A stretch of DNA of 64,000 nt from Paracoccus sp. IB05. Its GTDB lineage: Bacteria > Pseudomonadota > Alphaproteobacteria > Rhodobacterales > Rhodobacteraceae. The number at the start of each line of letters is the position of its first letter. Within the stretch, counting starts at the first letter, position 1. The notes beneath the pieces are model-generated. The model saw only the letters and a program-made list of their open reading frames with translations, was not told the DNA's origin and did not search any database. The stretch is taken from positions 151,292 to 215,291 of the forward strand of contig NZ_JAEFCF010000003.1 of assembly GCF_016405985.1 (NCBI RefSeq), written 5' to 3'. Positions 55,888 to 64,000 of the stretch are shown piece by piece. Made by a program: the position numbers and the translations under genes.

Positions 55888-56937
55888 ATGAACACCGTGA
55901 AACTCGCCGTCTCCGCCCTTGCGATGGCTGCCGCGGCCTCGGCCGCCTCTGCGCGCGACCAGATCCAGCTGTCGGGCTCGTCCACCGTTCTGCCCTATGC
56001 CACGATCGTGGCCGAGGCTTTCGGTGAGAATTTCGACCACCCGACCCCGGTTGTGGAAGGTGGCGGTTCGGGCGGCGGGCGCAAGAAACTCTGCGAAGGC
56101 GTTGGCGAAAACACCATCGACATTGCGAATTCGTCCTCGCGCATCTCGCAATCGGATATCGACCTCTGCGCCAAAAACGGTGTGGCCGAGATCCTCGAAG
56201 TCCGCATCGGCTATGACGGCATCGTCTTCGCTTCGGCTGTGGACGGCCCGGAATTCGCTTTCGAGCCGGCTGACTGGTACAATGCGCTCGCCGCTCAGGT
56301 CGTCAAAGACGGCGCTCTGGTTGCCAACCCGAACAAAGCCTGGGCCGATGTGAAGGCCGATTTCCCGGCCCAAAACATCCTCGCCATGATCCCGGGCACC
56401 AAGCATGGCACCCGCGAAGTGTTTGACGTGAAAGTTCTGGAAGTCGGCTGCAAGGCCACCGGCGCCTATGACCTGTTCCTCGCCGCTGCCGAAGGCGACG
56501 ACGATGCGAAGAAAAAAGCCGCTGTTTCGGGCTGCCATGCCCTGCGCACCGATGGCGTTTCGGTCGATATCGACGGCGACTATACCGAGACCCTCGCCCG
56601 CATCGACGCCGATAAGAACGCCATCGGCGTCTTCGGCCTGAGCTTCTACCAGAACAACACCGATAAGCTGCGCGTCGCCACCATCGGCGGTATCGTGCCT
56701 TCGGTGGAAACCATCGCGGCCGGCGAATACCCGATCTCGCGCCCGCTCTATATCTATGTCAAGAAAGCCCATTTCGGCGTGGTGCCGGGCCTGAAGGAAT
56801 TCGTCCAGTTCTTCGTCTCGGATGAAGTGGCTGGCCCCGATGGCCCGCTCGCCGCTTACGGCCTCGTTTCCGATCCGGAACTTGCCGCGACCCAGGCAAT
56901 GGTCGAAGCGGAAACCCCGATGGGCCCGCTGAACTGA
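55888..56937 (+). CDS. pstS: PstS-family phosphate ABC transporter substrate-binding protein
   Basis: A 349-residue secreted binding protein. A signal peptide (LAVSALAMAAAASAASA) precedes QIQLSGSSTVLPYATIVAEA, with the SGSSTV phosphate-binding loop. VVEGGGSGGGRKKLCEG and IANSSSRISQSDIDLC form the other ligand segments. There are four cysteines. It is long for PstS and resembles the alphaproteobacterial phosphonate-like PstS group, but the SGSST loop supports phosphate. No pstCAB genes lie next to it in this window, so it must share a permease encoded elsewhere. Terminator at 56972-57005. Confidence 0.85.
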   Translation: MNTVKLAVSALAMAAAASAASARDQIQLSGSSTVLPYATIVAEAFGENFDHPTPVVEGGGSGGGRKKLCEGVGENTIDIANSSSRISQSDIDLCAKNGVAEILEVRIGYDGIVFASAVDGPEFAFEPADWYNALAAQVVKDGALVANPNKAWADVKADFPAQNILAMIPGTKHGTREVFDVKVLEVGCKATGAYDLFLAAAEGDDDAKKKAAVSGCHALRTDGVSVDIDGDYTETLARIDADKNAIGVFGLSFYQNNTDKLRVATIGGIVPSVETIAAGEYPISRPLYIYVKKAHFGVVPGLKEFVQFFVSDEVAGPDGPLAAYGLVSDPELAATQAMVEAETPMGPLN

Positions 56938-56971
56938 TCCCTGCCGGGACTGGTGACTTCACGAAAAAGGA

Positions 56972-57005
56972 AAGGCGTCCGGAGAAATCCGGGCGCCTTC
57001 TCCAT
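56972..57005 (+). terminator. Rho-independent terminator after pstS
   Basis: Eleven-base stem AAGGCGTCCGG (56972-56982) with CCGGGCGCCTT (56989-56999, one T-G wobble) and a six-base loop, then CTCCATT. Confidence 0.85.
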
Positions 57006-57012
57006 TGGCTCG

Positions 57013-57126
57013 TGGCGCAGGGGGCGCTGCCCCCAGGCGACCTGCGGCCGCCTCCCCCGGAGTATTTTGATCAAGAGGAAGCTGGCATTTCCTCTTGACT
57101 TAAATACTCCCGCCGGAGGCATCCGG
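57013..57126. repeat. Dispersed intergenic element, copy 4 (variant)
   Basis: Starts with a GGGGGC/GCCCCC hairpin and a CCTGCGGCCG-type second hairpin, then CCCCCGG AGTATTTT and an inverted copy (TTAAATACTCCCG). The AT-rich arm carries the variant sequence ATTTTGATCAAGAGGAAG rather than ATATTTAAGGACAG, so it is a second subtype. Confidence 0.65.
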
Positions 57127-57132
57127 CCGCAG

Positions 57133-57972
57133 TCACACCGGGATATTGTCGATCAGGCGCACCCCGTCCAGCCAGGCGGCGGCGAGCATCCGGCGCGGGC
57201 GTTTCGGGTCATCCGAGGGCATCAGCGTGGCAGCATCGCGCAGCTCGATATATTCCACCCGCTCGAAACCGGCATTTCGCATGGTTTCCGCCGCCTCGCG
57301 GATCGCCATGCGGTCGCTCTGACCGTCACGGATCTCATCGGCGGCGCGGCTGATTGCGGCATAAAGCACCGGCGCGATGCTGCGGCCCGCCCCGGTCAGC
57401 TGGCGGTTGCGTGAGGACATGGCGAGGCCATCCGTTTCGCGCACCGTCTCGCAGCCGACGATCTGCACCGGCAGGTTGAGATCGGCCACCAGCCGCGTCA
57501 CCACCTGTAACTGCTGCCAGTCCTTCTGGCCGAAATAGCCGCGCTGCGCCTCGGTCATGCCAAGAAGCTTGGTCACCACTGTCGCGACCCCGTCGAAATG
57601 GCCCGGGCGCATACGACCCTCAAGCGGTTCTGACACGCCACCGACCGAGACCGTGGTGATGAAGCCATCGGGATAGACCTCATCGACATCCGGCGCGAAA
57701 ACCACATCCACCGGCACCGATTTCAAAAGCGTCGCATCGGAGTCCAGCGTGCGGGGATAGCGGCTCAGATCGTCAGGATTGTTGAACTGGCGCGGGTTCA
57801 CGAAGATCGTGGTGATCACGCGCTCGCATTCCAGCCGCGCGCGCCGCGCAAGCGACAGATGACCCTCATGCAAAGCGCCCATCGTTGGCACCACGCCGGT
57901 CATATCGCCAGCCGCCCGCCAGGCCCGCACACATTGGCGCAGCTCGGCTACAGTATGAATGATTTCAGTCAT
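57133..57972 (-). CDS. panC: Pantoate--beta-alanine ligase
   Basis: A 279-residue PanC, joining pantoate and beta-alanine to pantothenate with [23 protein letters not shown] carries the HIGH-like motif, and [30 protein letters not shown] and MSSRNRQL (KMSKS-like) are all in place. The start overlaps panB by four bases (ATGA), so both are cotranscribed for pantothenate and CoA synthesis. Confidence 0.96.
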   Translation of the reverse strand: MTEIIHTVAELRQCVRAWRAAGDMTGVVPTMGALHEGHLSLARRARLECERVITTIFVNPRQFNNPDDLSRYPRTLDSDATLLKSVPVDVVFAPDVDEVYPDGFITTVSVGGVSEPLEGRMRPGHFDGVATVVTKLLGMTEAQRGYFGQKDWQQLQVVTRLVADLNLPVQIVGCETVRETDGLAMSSRNRQLTGAGRSIAPVLYAAISRAADEIRDGQSDRMAIREAAETMRNAGFERVEYIELRDAATLMPSDDPKRPRRMLAAAWLDGVRLIDNIPV

Positions 57973-58808
57973 TTGGAGGTTTTTGGTCCTGGCATAGTGT
58001 CAGCAAAGGAATGATCAGGGCCAGGGAAGGCGCGCGCGCGCACCTCGGCGGCATAGGTCGCGATGGCCTGATCCGCAGCCTCGCCCAGATTGCCATAGCG
58101 CTTGACGAATTTCGGGCGGAATTCGGTAAAGAGCCCCAGCATATCATCGACCACCAGAACCTGGCCGTCACAATCGACACCCGCGCCGATCCCGATGGTC
58201 GGGATCACGAGTGCCCCGGTGATCCGCGCTGCGAGCCCAGCGGGCACCTTTTCCAGCACCACCGAATAGGCGCCCGCCGCCTCGGTTGCCCGGGCATCGG
58301 CCATAACCTTCTCAGCCTCACCGTCACGCCCGACGACCTTATAGCCGCCCAGCGTATTCACCGATTGCGGCGTCAGCCCGATATGCGCCATCACCGGCAC
58401 GCCGCGCGCGGTCAGAAACGCAATCGTTTCCGCCATATGCGCGCCGCCTTCCAGCTTGACCGAGGTCGCGCCGGTCTCGGCCATCAGCCGGCTGGCATTG
58501 CGAAACGCCTGGGCCGGGCTTTCCTCGTAAGACCCGAAGGGCATGTCGATCACCACCATGGCCTTTGACGCGCCCCGGACCACGGCGCGGCCATGCAGGA
58601 TCATCATCTCCATCGTCACGCCGATGGTCGAGGGCAGTCCGTGGATCACCATACCAAGGCTGTCACCCACCAGGATCACATCGCAATGCGGATCGACCAG
58701 CCGCGCAACCGGCGTCGTATAGGCGGTGAGGGTGACGATCGGCGCCCCCCCTTTCATGGCCCTGATATCGGGCGGCAGAACCGCCCTGGCGGAGGAAGTG
58801 GCGCTCAT
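57969..58808 (-). CDS. panB: 3-methyl-2-oxobutanoate hydroxymethyltransferase
   Basis: A 279-residue PanB. It adds a hydroxymethyl group from methylene-tetrahydrofolate to alpha-ketoisovalerate, giving ketopantoate. The family pattern is [32 protein letters not shown] (metal Asp), [15 protein letters not shown] and [20 protein letters not shown], all found. The four-base overlap with panC defines the operon; the start ATG is at 58808. The unusual region upstream (216 bases) has no gene. Confidence 0.96.
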   Translation of the reverse strand: MSATSSARAVLPPDIRAMKGGAPIVTLTAYTTPVARLVDPHCDVILVGDSLGMVIHGLPSTIGVTMEMMILHGRAVVRGASKAMVVIDMPFGSYEESPAQAFRNASRLMAETGATSVKLEGGAHMAETIAFLTARGVPVMAHIGLTPQSVNTLGGYKVVGRDGEAEKVMADARATEAAGAYSVVLEKVPAGLAARITGALVIPTIGIGAGVDCDGQVLVVDDMLGLFTEFRPKFVKRYGNLGEAADQAIATYAAEVRARAFPGPDHSFADTMPGPKTSK

Positions 58809-59025
58809 CGGCGGTGCAGGTCCCGGGCTTCGTTAACAGATTGCGCGGCATAAGGGCATAGCGCTGCAACTTGTGCAAGAATTAAGCGCCGCAGTGCAGC
58901 ACCTGGGCTTTCGCCCCTCCCGCGGCCCCCTCTTGACGCCGCTGCGCCTCCCGGCGCCAATGGGCCAAACCGGGCGGCGCCAGGGCTTATGCCCGGCACA
59001 GCCCCTTTCAGCCACGGAGCAATTG

Positions 59026-59373
59026 ATGACCCATCCCCTGATCCTGCGCGTCACCCGTGACGGCATCACGCCCGAAACCGACCGCCCTTCGGCCGAAAAG
59101 GTGATCGCGGGCGATCCGGTCCATACGACCTGGAGCCTTGAGGAAAAGGAGGGGCTTTATTCCGGCCTCTGGCAGGCGACCAAAGGCAAGTGGAAGGTCT
59201 CTTATGACGAATGGGAATATGTCTATATCCATGAGGGTCATTCGGTGGTGACCGACCAGAACGGCACCGAAACCCATCTGAAAGCGGGCGACAGTTTCAT
59301 CATCCGCCCCGGTTATGCCGGCACCTGGGAGGTGATCGAGACCACGCTGAAAGACTATGTGATCGTCGCCTGA
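59026..59373 (+). CDS. Cupin-domain protein (DUF861/EutQ-like)
   Basis: A 115-residue single cupin. KWKVSYDEWEYVYIHEGHSV and LKAGDSFIIRPGYAGTWEVI form the two cupin motifs, with a metal-binding His and Glu in the first. Such proteins act on sugars, ureidoglycolate or unknown metabolites; I cannot name a substrate. GGAG is six bases before the ATG at 59026; upstream codons from 58873 are not coding. Divergent from panB. Confidence 0.8.
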   Translation: MTHPLILRVTRDGITPETDRPSAEKVIAGDPVHTTWSLEEKEGLYSGLWQATKGKWKVSYDEWEYVYIHEGHSVVTDQNGTETHLKAGDSFIIRPGYAGTWEVIETTLKDYVIVA

Positions 59374-59479
59374 ACATCGCCTGAGGCTCCGGGAATGCCC
59401 CGGTCAATGCCCATATATCAGGGGCGGTGATCTGGACTTTGACCGCGAATATGACAGCCGCAAACGGTCCTCCACATGA

Positions 59480-59510
59480 AAAAACCGCGCCAGGATCCGG
59501 CGCGGTTTTC
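59480..59510. terminator. Bidirectional terminator between cupin and L,D-transpeptidase genes
   Basis: Stem AAAACCGCGCC (59481-59491) with GGCGCGGTTTT (59499-59509), seven-base loop, with A- and T-rich flanks suitable for both strands. Confidence 0.9.
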
Positions 59511-59532
59511 ATCTGTTGAGGCTTGGGCGGGT

Positions 59533-60414
59533 TCAGCCCGCAGCGGCTGTTTCAGCCTCTGGCCGCGGGCAATCCTCGGCCGCGATCTTCTTGCGCTTGC
59601 ATTGTTTCAGGCGCTTTGCCTCGGCCTTTTCAGCCGCGGCGCGGGCATCTGCCTCGGCTTTGACGATGGCCGCCTCATCTGCCGCCTTCTTCGCGATATT
59701 CGCCTCGGTCTCCGGCACGGCACGGCCAAAGGCGTCATCCATATAGGGGCCCTCAAGCGCGACACTCTCGGCTTCGCTGCGGACCTTGACATGGGTGCCA
59801 TTGCCGGCGCGGGTGTAGAGATCCATCACATCCTGGTTGTAAAGACGGATGCAGCCCGCGCTGGTCGCCAGCCCGACCGACGCATTGTCGATGGTGCCAT
59901 GGATGCGGAACATGGTGTCACGGCCGCCGCGATAAAGGTAAAGCGCGCGCGAGCCCAGCGGGTTTTCAAGACCGCCCGGCAGACCACCGGCATATTCCGC
60001 GTAAAGATCGGGGCGGGTGCGGATCATATTGGCGGTCGGCGTCCAGGACGGCCATTCCGCCTTGCGCCCGATATAGCCATTGCCACGGAACGAGGTGCCC
60101 TCGCGACCCACCGCGATGGCATAGCGCACCGCGCGCCCGTCAGGCATCACCCAATAGAGCTTGCGCGAATAGACATCGACCACGATCGAGCCGGGCGCGT
60201 CATCACCGTTATAGGCGACCTCGGCGCGGCGATGGTCCTCCATCAGATATTTCGGCTGAACGGCGGGAATATGGATGGTGCCGTCATCGACGGCCTCGTA
60301 GCCGGCGACCACGCCCGGCGTCTGTTCGATTTGCGGTTTCGCGCCACAGGCAGCAAGGGCGGAGAGGGCAAGCACGGCAACAAGGCGGGGCAGTGTGAAA
60401 ATCACGAAGATCAT
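59533..60414 (-). CDS. L,D-transpeptidase (YkuD) lipoprotein
   Basis: A 293-residue predicted lipoprotein. The signal peptide ends in LSALAACG (lipobox, Cys24). The YkuD domain spans about residues 75-215. Its catalytic motif reads HGTIDNASVGLATSAGCIRL, with the nucleophile Cys in SAGCIRL. It cross-links peptidoglycan or attaches proteins to it. The C-terminal 75 residues are Ala/Lys/Glu-rich, probably helical. ATG at 60414 is the start; the frame to 60582 is not coding. An LdtR-like regulator gene is at 22.2 kb. Confidence 0.87.
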   Translation of the reverse strand: MIFVIFTLPRLVAVLALSALAACGAKPQIEQTPGVVAGYEAVDDGTIHIPAVQPKYLMEDHRRAEVAYNGDDAPGSIVVDVYSRKLYWVMPDGRAVRYAIAVGREGTSFRGNGYIGRKAEWPSWTPTANMIRTRPDLYAEYAGGLPGGLENPLGSRALYLYRGGRDTMFRIHGTIDNASVGLATSAGCIRLYNQDVMDLYTRAGNGTHVKVRSEAESVALEGPYMDDAFGRAVPETEANIAKKAADEAAIVKAEADARAAAEKAEAKRLKQCKRKKIAAEDCPRPEAETAAAG

Positions 60415-60721
60415 CCCGGTGTGGTGAAAACGACTCAGGACGGCCCCCGCCGTCCCGCATAGAGTCCATGCGCCACGCCCTCCGCGCCACGTCAAGTCCC
60501 GAAGGGCTGCGCGCGTCGATTCAGGGGCCAGAGCAGCCAATGCACAGGTTAAGTGTTGCGACTGAGGCAACAAATCATGCATCCCCCTCGGTCAGGTTCG
60601 CCTGATCCGGACCTTGCGGCGCGGGCGCAGATACGGGCGCAGGCACTGGATCAATGACAGAAATGCGGGCAGTCTGCGCCTTGAACAGGGTCGAGCAGAA
60701 GATGCGGAAGGGATGCGGCGG
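60415..60721. other. 307-base divergent region before the P1 peptidase gene
   Basis: No gene recognised. The 5' end of the open frame (60614-60721) before the chosen start is Arg/Gly-rich and unlike the family. The region presumably carries promoters for both flanking genes. Confidence 0.4.
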
Positions 60722-61732
60722 ATGCGGCCAGGACCAGGCAATCTGATCACCGATGTCGCGGGGTTTCGGGTCGGCAATGCCTCGGATCCGGTCCTGCGAT
60801 CAGGCGTCACCGTCCTGACGGCTGACCGCCCCTTCACGGCGGCGGTACATGTGATGGGTGGCGCCCCGGGCAGCCGCGAGACCGATCTTCTGGCGCCCGA
60901 CCGGCTGGTGAACGGGGTGGACGCGCTGGTGCTGTCCGGCGGATCAGCCTTTGGTCTTGATGCCTGTTCCGGCGTGATGGCGGGGCTGCGCGCGATGGGC
61001 CGTGGCTATGCGGTGGGCGACCAGCGGGTGCCGATCGTGCCGGGTGCCATCCTCTTCGACCTGCTGAATGGCGGTGATAAGGCCTGGCCCGAAGCGACCG
61101 TGACCAGCCCCTACCCCGCCCTTGGCCGCGCCGCGCTGGAGGCGGCGGCGGTGGATTTCGGCCTCGGGAGCGTCGGTGCCGGCACCGGGGCAATGACCGG
61201 CACACTGAAGGGCGGGCTTGGCTCGGCCTCGGCGGTGCTGCCCTCGGGGATCACGGTCGGGGCCCTGGTCGCGGTCAATGCGCTTGGTCAGGTGACGGCG
61301 GGTGACGGCCCCTGGTTTCTTGCCGCCCCGTTCGAAGAGGGCGCCGAATTCGGCGGCCTCGGCCCGGCCCCGGCGCTGCCCGCGCCGGCAGCCCCCCTGC
61401 CGGTGAAGCGGATGGGCGAGGCCACCACCATCGCGATTGTCGCCACCGACGCCGCTTTGACCAGGGCCGAGGCGCATCGGGTCGCGGTGGCCGCGCATGA
61501 TGGCATGGCGCGGGCGATCTGCCCTTCGCACACGCTGCTCGACGGAGATCTGGTCTTTGCAGCCGCGAGCGGTGCACGGGACTTGCAGGACCCGCTGACC
61601 GATCTGTTCCAGATCGGCCATGCGGCGGCGGTCTGCCTGTCGCGCGCCATTGCCCGCGCGGTCTGGCTCGCCCGCCCGGAGCGCGGCGATCTGCAACCCT
61701 GCTGGTCTGAACGGTTCGGTCGGAAGGGCTAG
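60722..61732 (+). CDS. P1-family (DmpA/S58) peptidase or aminopeptidase
   Basis: A 336-residue N-terminal-nucleophile-type protein of the P1 family. GNLITDVAGFRVGNASDPV, SGGSAFGLDACSGVMAGLRA and VGAGTGAMTGTLKGGLGSAS are family landmarks. The self-processing Thr probably lies in EATTIAIVATDAAL near residue 245. Members cleave N-terminal D- or beta-amino acids or amides. The ATG at 60722 has GGAAGGG ten bases upstream; an ATG at 60713 is also possible. Single-gene unit; it converges with moaE. Confidence 0.8.
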   Translation: MRPGPGNLITDVAGFRVGNASDPVLRSGVTVLTADRPFTAAVHVMGGAPGSRETDLLAPDRLVNGVDALVLSGGSAFGLDACSGVMAGLRAMGRGYAVGDQRVPIVPGAILFDLLNGGDKAWPEATVTSPYPALGRAALEAAAVDFGLGSVGAGTGAMTGTLKGGLGSASAVLPSGITVGALVAVNALGQVTAGDGPWFLAAPFEEGAEFGGLGPAPALPAPAAPLPVKRMGEATTIAIVATDAALTRAEAHRVAVAAHDGMARAICPSHTLLDGDLVFAAASGARDLQDPLTDLFQIGHAAAVCLSRAIARAVWLARPERGDLQPCWSERFGRKG

Positions 61733-61751
61733 CCCCGTCAGGAAAGGCGGT

Positions 61752-62204
61752 TCAGCCCCAGCGGCCAAGCGCCTCTTCGTCGCTGGCTTTGGCGGCAACC
61801 CATTCGGCGCCCCCGGCGGTGAAGGCCTTTTTCCAGAACGGCGCGCGCGATTTGAGATAATCCATCAGGAACTCCGCCGCCTCGAAGGCCTCACGACGAT
61901 GGCGGGCGGCGGTGGCAACCATCATGATCGCCTCGCCCGGAACCAGCCGCCCGAAACGGTGGATCACCAGTGTCGCAGTGAGCGACCAGCGGCGCGCGGC
62001 CTCTTCGGCAATGGCCTGGATCGCAAGGGCTGTCATCGCAGGATAATGTTCGATTTCAAGCGCTTCGAGGATACCGCCCTCATCGCGCACGAGGCCGGAA
62101 AAGCTGACAACCGCGCCGGCCGCACCGGCGGCAGAAGCGAAGCGGTTCAGCTCTGCCCCCTGGTCAAAAGCCGCCGCCTCTACCCGGATCAGTGGCGCGG
62201 TCAC
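61752..62204 (-). CDS. moaE: Molybdopterin synthase large subunit MoaE
   Basis: A 150-residue MoaE, the catalytic half of molybdopterin synthase. VVSFSGLVRDEGGILEALEI and RFGRLVPGEAIMMVATAARH are typical. The active-site Lys lies in DYLKSRAPFWKK. It adds dithiolene sulfur to precursor Z with sulfur from MoaD. Start is GTG at 62204, three bases after the moaD stop. It is the last gene of the pgsA-moaD-moaE operon. Confidence 0.94.
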   Translation of the reverse strand: MTAPLIRVEAAAFDQGAELNRFASAAGAAGAVVSFSGLVRDEGGILEALEIEHYPAMTALAIQAIAEEAARRWSLTATLVIHRFGRLVPGEAIMMVATAARHRREAFEAAEFLMDYLKSRAPFWKKAFTAGGAEWVAAKASDEEALGRWG

Positions 62205-62207
62205 GGC

Positions 62208-62456
62208 TCAGCCCCCGGTCATTGGCGGGAAGAAAGCCACTTCCCGCACGCCCGCAAGCGGGGCGTCAAAATCCGCCAGTTCCTGATCAAGCGCCACCCG
62301 CAGGCTGGTCAGATCGGCGAAGGCCAGAGCATAGGCGTCGTCGCGCAGCGCGAGCTCCTGCACTAGATCGGCAACTGTTGCCGCTCCGGTCTCGACCCTC
62401 TCGCGCGGCAGACCGATCTTTTCGCGCAGCCAGGCGAAATAGAGGATCTCGATCAT
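62208..62456 (-). CDS. moaD: Molybdopterin synthase small (sulfur carrier) subunit MoaD
   Basis: An 82-residue ubiquitin-like protein that ends in FFPPMTGG; the C-terminal Gly-Gly is thiocarboxylated. IEILYFAWLREKIGLPRERV is the usual start. It hands sulfur to MoaE in molybdenum-cofactor synthesis. The ATG overlaps the pgsA stop by four bases (ATGA). Confidence 0.94.
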   Translation of the reverse strand: MIEILYFAWLREKIGLPRERVETGAATVADLVQELALRDDAYALAFADLTSLRVALDQELADFDAPLAGVREVAFFPPMTGG

Positions 62457-63118
62457 GGATCATCTCGCAGGTATGGCCTTGATTTTGCGAAATATTCCCA
62501 ACCGGTGAAGGCGGTGAGGATCGCCGCGATCCAGATCAGCACAAGGCCGATGGAATTGGCATAAGAGGCGCAGTTTTGTGTGACGCAGGCCCGGATCGGA
62601 TCGGCCGTACCGGCGCGGACCGCATCGACATATTGCTCGACCGTCATGCCACGCGCCGCGATCCCATTGACATAATCGAGCCCGGTCCCGAGGAAAAGCG
62701 CTGCAATCGCAACCATTTGCGCGGTGGTTTTCCATTTGGCGAGCTGTGTCACGCGCAGCGTGCCGGCTTTCGCGCCGATAAACTCGCGAAGCCCCGAGAC
62801 AAAAACCTCACGGAAGAGGATCACGGTGGCGGGCAGGATCAGCCAGGGGTTCATGCCGTTATAGCCAGTCAGAACCATGATCGCGATCACCACCATGGCC
62901 TTGTCGGCAATCGGATCCAGCATGGCCCCGAATTTGGATTCCTGTTTCCACAACCGCGCAAGGTAGCCGTCGAAATAGTCGGTCACCGCCGCACCGATGA
63001 AAAGCGCAAGCGCCAGCCAGTCGGCCCACGGCCTGTGAAAATAGAGAAACAACACAGCTACGCCGGGAGCCGCGAGCAGCCGCATGAAAGTGAGGGTATT
63101 TGGGATCGTCCAGCGCAT
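62453..63118 (-). CDS. pgsA: CDP-diacylglycerol--glycerol-3-phosphate 3-phosphatidyltransferase
   Basis: A 221-residue membrane enzyme making phosphatidylglycerol phosphate. The CDP-alcohol phosphatidyltransferase motif DG-x2-AR-x8-G-x3-D-x3-D is seen as DYFDGYLARLWKQESKFGAM then LDPIADK (about residues 48-74). About four to five helices surround it. There is an unusually long region after the last core helix (MTVEQYVDAVRAGTADPIRA) before a final helix. ATG at 63118 gives MRWTIPNTLTFMRLLA; the longer frame to 63163 starts with TTG and is less likely. It leads moaD-moaE. Confidence 0.9.
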   Translation of the reverse strand: MRWTIPNTLTFMRLLAAPGVAVLFLYFHRPWADWLALALFIGAAVTDYFDGYLARLWKQESKFGAMLDPIADKAMVVIAIMVLTGYNGMNPWLILPATVILFREVFVSGLREFIGAKAGTLRVTQLAKWKTTAQMVAIAALFLGTGLDYVNGIAARGMTVEQYVDAVRAGTADPIRACVTQNCASYANSIGLVLIWIAAILTAFTGWEYFAKSRPYLRDDP

Positions 63119-63246
63119 GCCGCCATTCGTAGCCGAGGCTGCCGCCTCTGGAAAGGGGGACAAAGGATTTGACTGTGTACTGGGCCGACCGGGTGACCTT
63201 TATACCGCTGTCGACCGCCTGCTATCGCACCCGGGCCAGATCTCCC

Positions 63247-63426
63247 TGAATAGCCCCATGTTTCGTGGACGCCTTCTTCGCTAACTTTGAGGCAAGGAGG
63301 CCATGATGGGCACAGGTAATTTCACTGACGATTTCAAGCGCGATGCGGTAGTGCAGATCACGGAGCGGGGCTATCCGGCCAAGGAGGTCTCTGAGCGGCT
63401 CGGGGTGAGCACGCACTCGCTCTGGA
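63247..63426 (+). mobile_element. 5' part of an IS3-family element, interrupted
   Basis: The left end starts TGAATAGCCCCATGTTTCG (63247-63265), a TG-start terminal repeat of IS3-family type. A ribosome binding site AAGGAGG precedes orfA at 63303. The element is broken near 63426 by the start of a second IS. Its 3' part is not in the window. Confidence 0.7.
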
Positions 63427-63464
63427 CCTGTCCCGGTTCTGTTCCGGTCAGGTGCTCATGTTAG
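63303..63464 (+). pseudogene. Truncated IS3-family transposase OrfA
   Basis: The first 41 or so codons read MMGTGNFTDDFKRDAVVQIT, ERGYPAKEVSERLGVSTHSL, the N-terminal helix-turn-helix of OrfA. The sequence then changes to an unrelated run (WTCPGSVPVRCSC) and stops at TAG 63462-63464. The break coincides with the TGGACCTGTCCCGG end of the second element. Inactive. Confidence 0.75.
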
Positions 63465-64000
63465 GCGGCCCTCTGCTCGAAGGCCACGGGTGATTTCCAG
63501 CCGAGGGCTGAGTGTTTGCGTCGCGGGTTATAAAAGCCGTTGATGTATTCGAAGAGTGCGATCTCGACATCACGCCGGGTGTGCCAATCCCGGCGCCAGA
63601 TCAGTTCGGCTTTCAATGACTTGAAGAAGCTTTCGACCGCCGAATTATCATAGCAGTTTCCCTTACCGCTCATCGACACCGTGAAATCATGCAGGCGCAG
63701 CCGCTTTTGATAGTCATGGGCACAGTATTGCGCGCCGCGATCCGTATGGTGAATGCAGCCAGGTGGCGGTCGTCGCAGGGCAACAGCCATGTTCAGCGCC
63801 CTGATCGCCAGATCCTGCTTTATCCGGTTGCTGATGGCCCACCCGATCACGCGCCTCGAGAACAGGTCGATGATGACGGCCAGATAAACCCAACCCTCAC
63901 GCGTCCAGATGTAGGTGATATCGCCTCCCCACTTCTGGTTCGGGGCACTCGCCGAAAAGTCCTGTTGCAAGAGGTTCGGCGCGATGTTGAAGGCGTGCTC
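63427..64000 (-). mobile_element. Second IS3-family element (right part outside window)
   Basis: Begins TGGACCTGTCCCGG at about 63424-63437 and contains orfB on the minus strand, which runs past the window edge. It is inserted in the orfA of the first IS. The other end and the target duplication are not visible. Confidence 0.65.
63461..64000 (-). CDS. IS3-family transposase OrfB (DDE integrase domain), 5' end outside window
   Basis: 179 residues are visible. The rve catalytic core is intact as far as seen: first Asp in WGGDITYIWTREGWVYLAVI, second Asp in HHTDRGAQYCAHDY, and catalytic Glu in DNSAVESFFKSLKAEL. The C-terminus YINGFYNPRRKHSALGWKSP and VAFEQRAA ends just before the IS terminus. 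With a C-terminal end complete and no frameshift it could be active if its 5' part is intact. Confidence 0.85.
   Translation of the reverse strand, partial: EHAFNIAPNLLQQDFSASAPNQKWGGDITYIWTREGWVYLAVIIDLFSRRVIGWAISNRIKQDLAIRALNMAVALRRPPPGCIHHTDRGAQYCAHDYQKRLRLHDFTVSMSGKGNCYDNSAVESFFKSLKAELIWRRDWHTRRDVEIALFEYINGFYNPRRKHSALGWKSPVAFEQRAA

Overview
The window is 64 kb of a GC-rich alphaproteobacterial chromosome, most likely from the family Rhodobacteraceae (Rhodobacter/Paracoccus/Gemmobacter relatives). This is inferred from the gene types: hflK-hflC-degP, an opgC-opgG-opgH glucan operon, DUF1178 and DUF2842 proteins, an LdtR-like MarR regulator and a corrinoid uptake operon with CbiZ. The same GC-rich hairpin plus ATATTTAAGGACAGAAAAT-type element recurs between genes. 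Genes are densely packed, operons often overlap by 1 to 4 bases, and hairpin terminators are frequent. I found no rRNA, tRNA or CRISPR array.

Layout. 1-5.2 kb: 3' part of a hisN-type phosphatase, an XRE regulator, a quinone oxidoreductase, a LysR/DUF1127 divergent pair and a Bax-inhibitor-1 membrane protein. 5.2-6.0 kb: a FlaR-like small kinase and rpmG (L33). 6.4-11.9 kb: a corrinoid salvage operon on the minus strand (btuB-btuF-btuC-btuD-cbiZ) behind a cobalamin riboswitch. 12.1-13.5 kb: an amidase. 13.7-18.3 kb: a five-gene nonulosonic (sialic/legionaminic-type) acid cluster arranged as two convergent arms. 18.4-20.3 kb: thpR, a NUDIX hydrolase and DUF1178. 20.4-22.0 kb: a decayed prophage scar in which capsid and integrase remnants are fused. 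22.2-27.1 kb: LdtR-like regulator, XRE-sdhE pair, aspartate-type aminotransferase, VOC protein, ferredoxin and a peptidoglycan-binding lipoprotein.

27.2-35.2 kb is a minus-strand block: degP, hflC, hflK, glutathione reductase, rpiA and L-serine dehydratase. purA, a DUF2842 protein and a YgiN-like protein follow on the plus strand, then an APC permease and a very long Ala/Glu-rich protein (about 1011 residues) on the minus strand. Thiamine pyrophosphokinase, an EamA exporter, secG and pyrG come next. 47.2-51.9 kb holds opgC-opgG-opgH for osmoregulated periplasmic glucans. 52-59 kb holds selO, two small secreted proteins, a LysR regulator, a PstS-like phosphate binding protein with a possible Pho box, and panB-panC. 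The right end has a cupin protein, an L,D-transpeptidase lipoprotein, a P1-family peptidase, and the pgsA-moaD-moaE operon. It finishes in nested IS3-family elements cut by the window edge.

The most unusual things seen are the two-armed nonulosonic acid cluster, two interlocked inverted repeats before the amidase gene, a hairpin that covers the pyrG ribosome binding site, a possible attenuator before purA, the capsid-integrase fusion, the long low-complexity protein, a triple palindrome at 25.75 kb, and the dispersed intergenic element.
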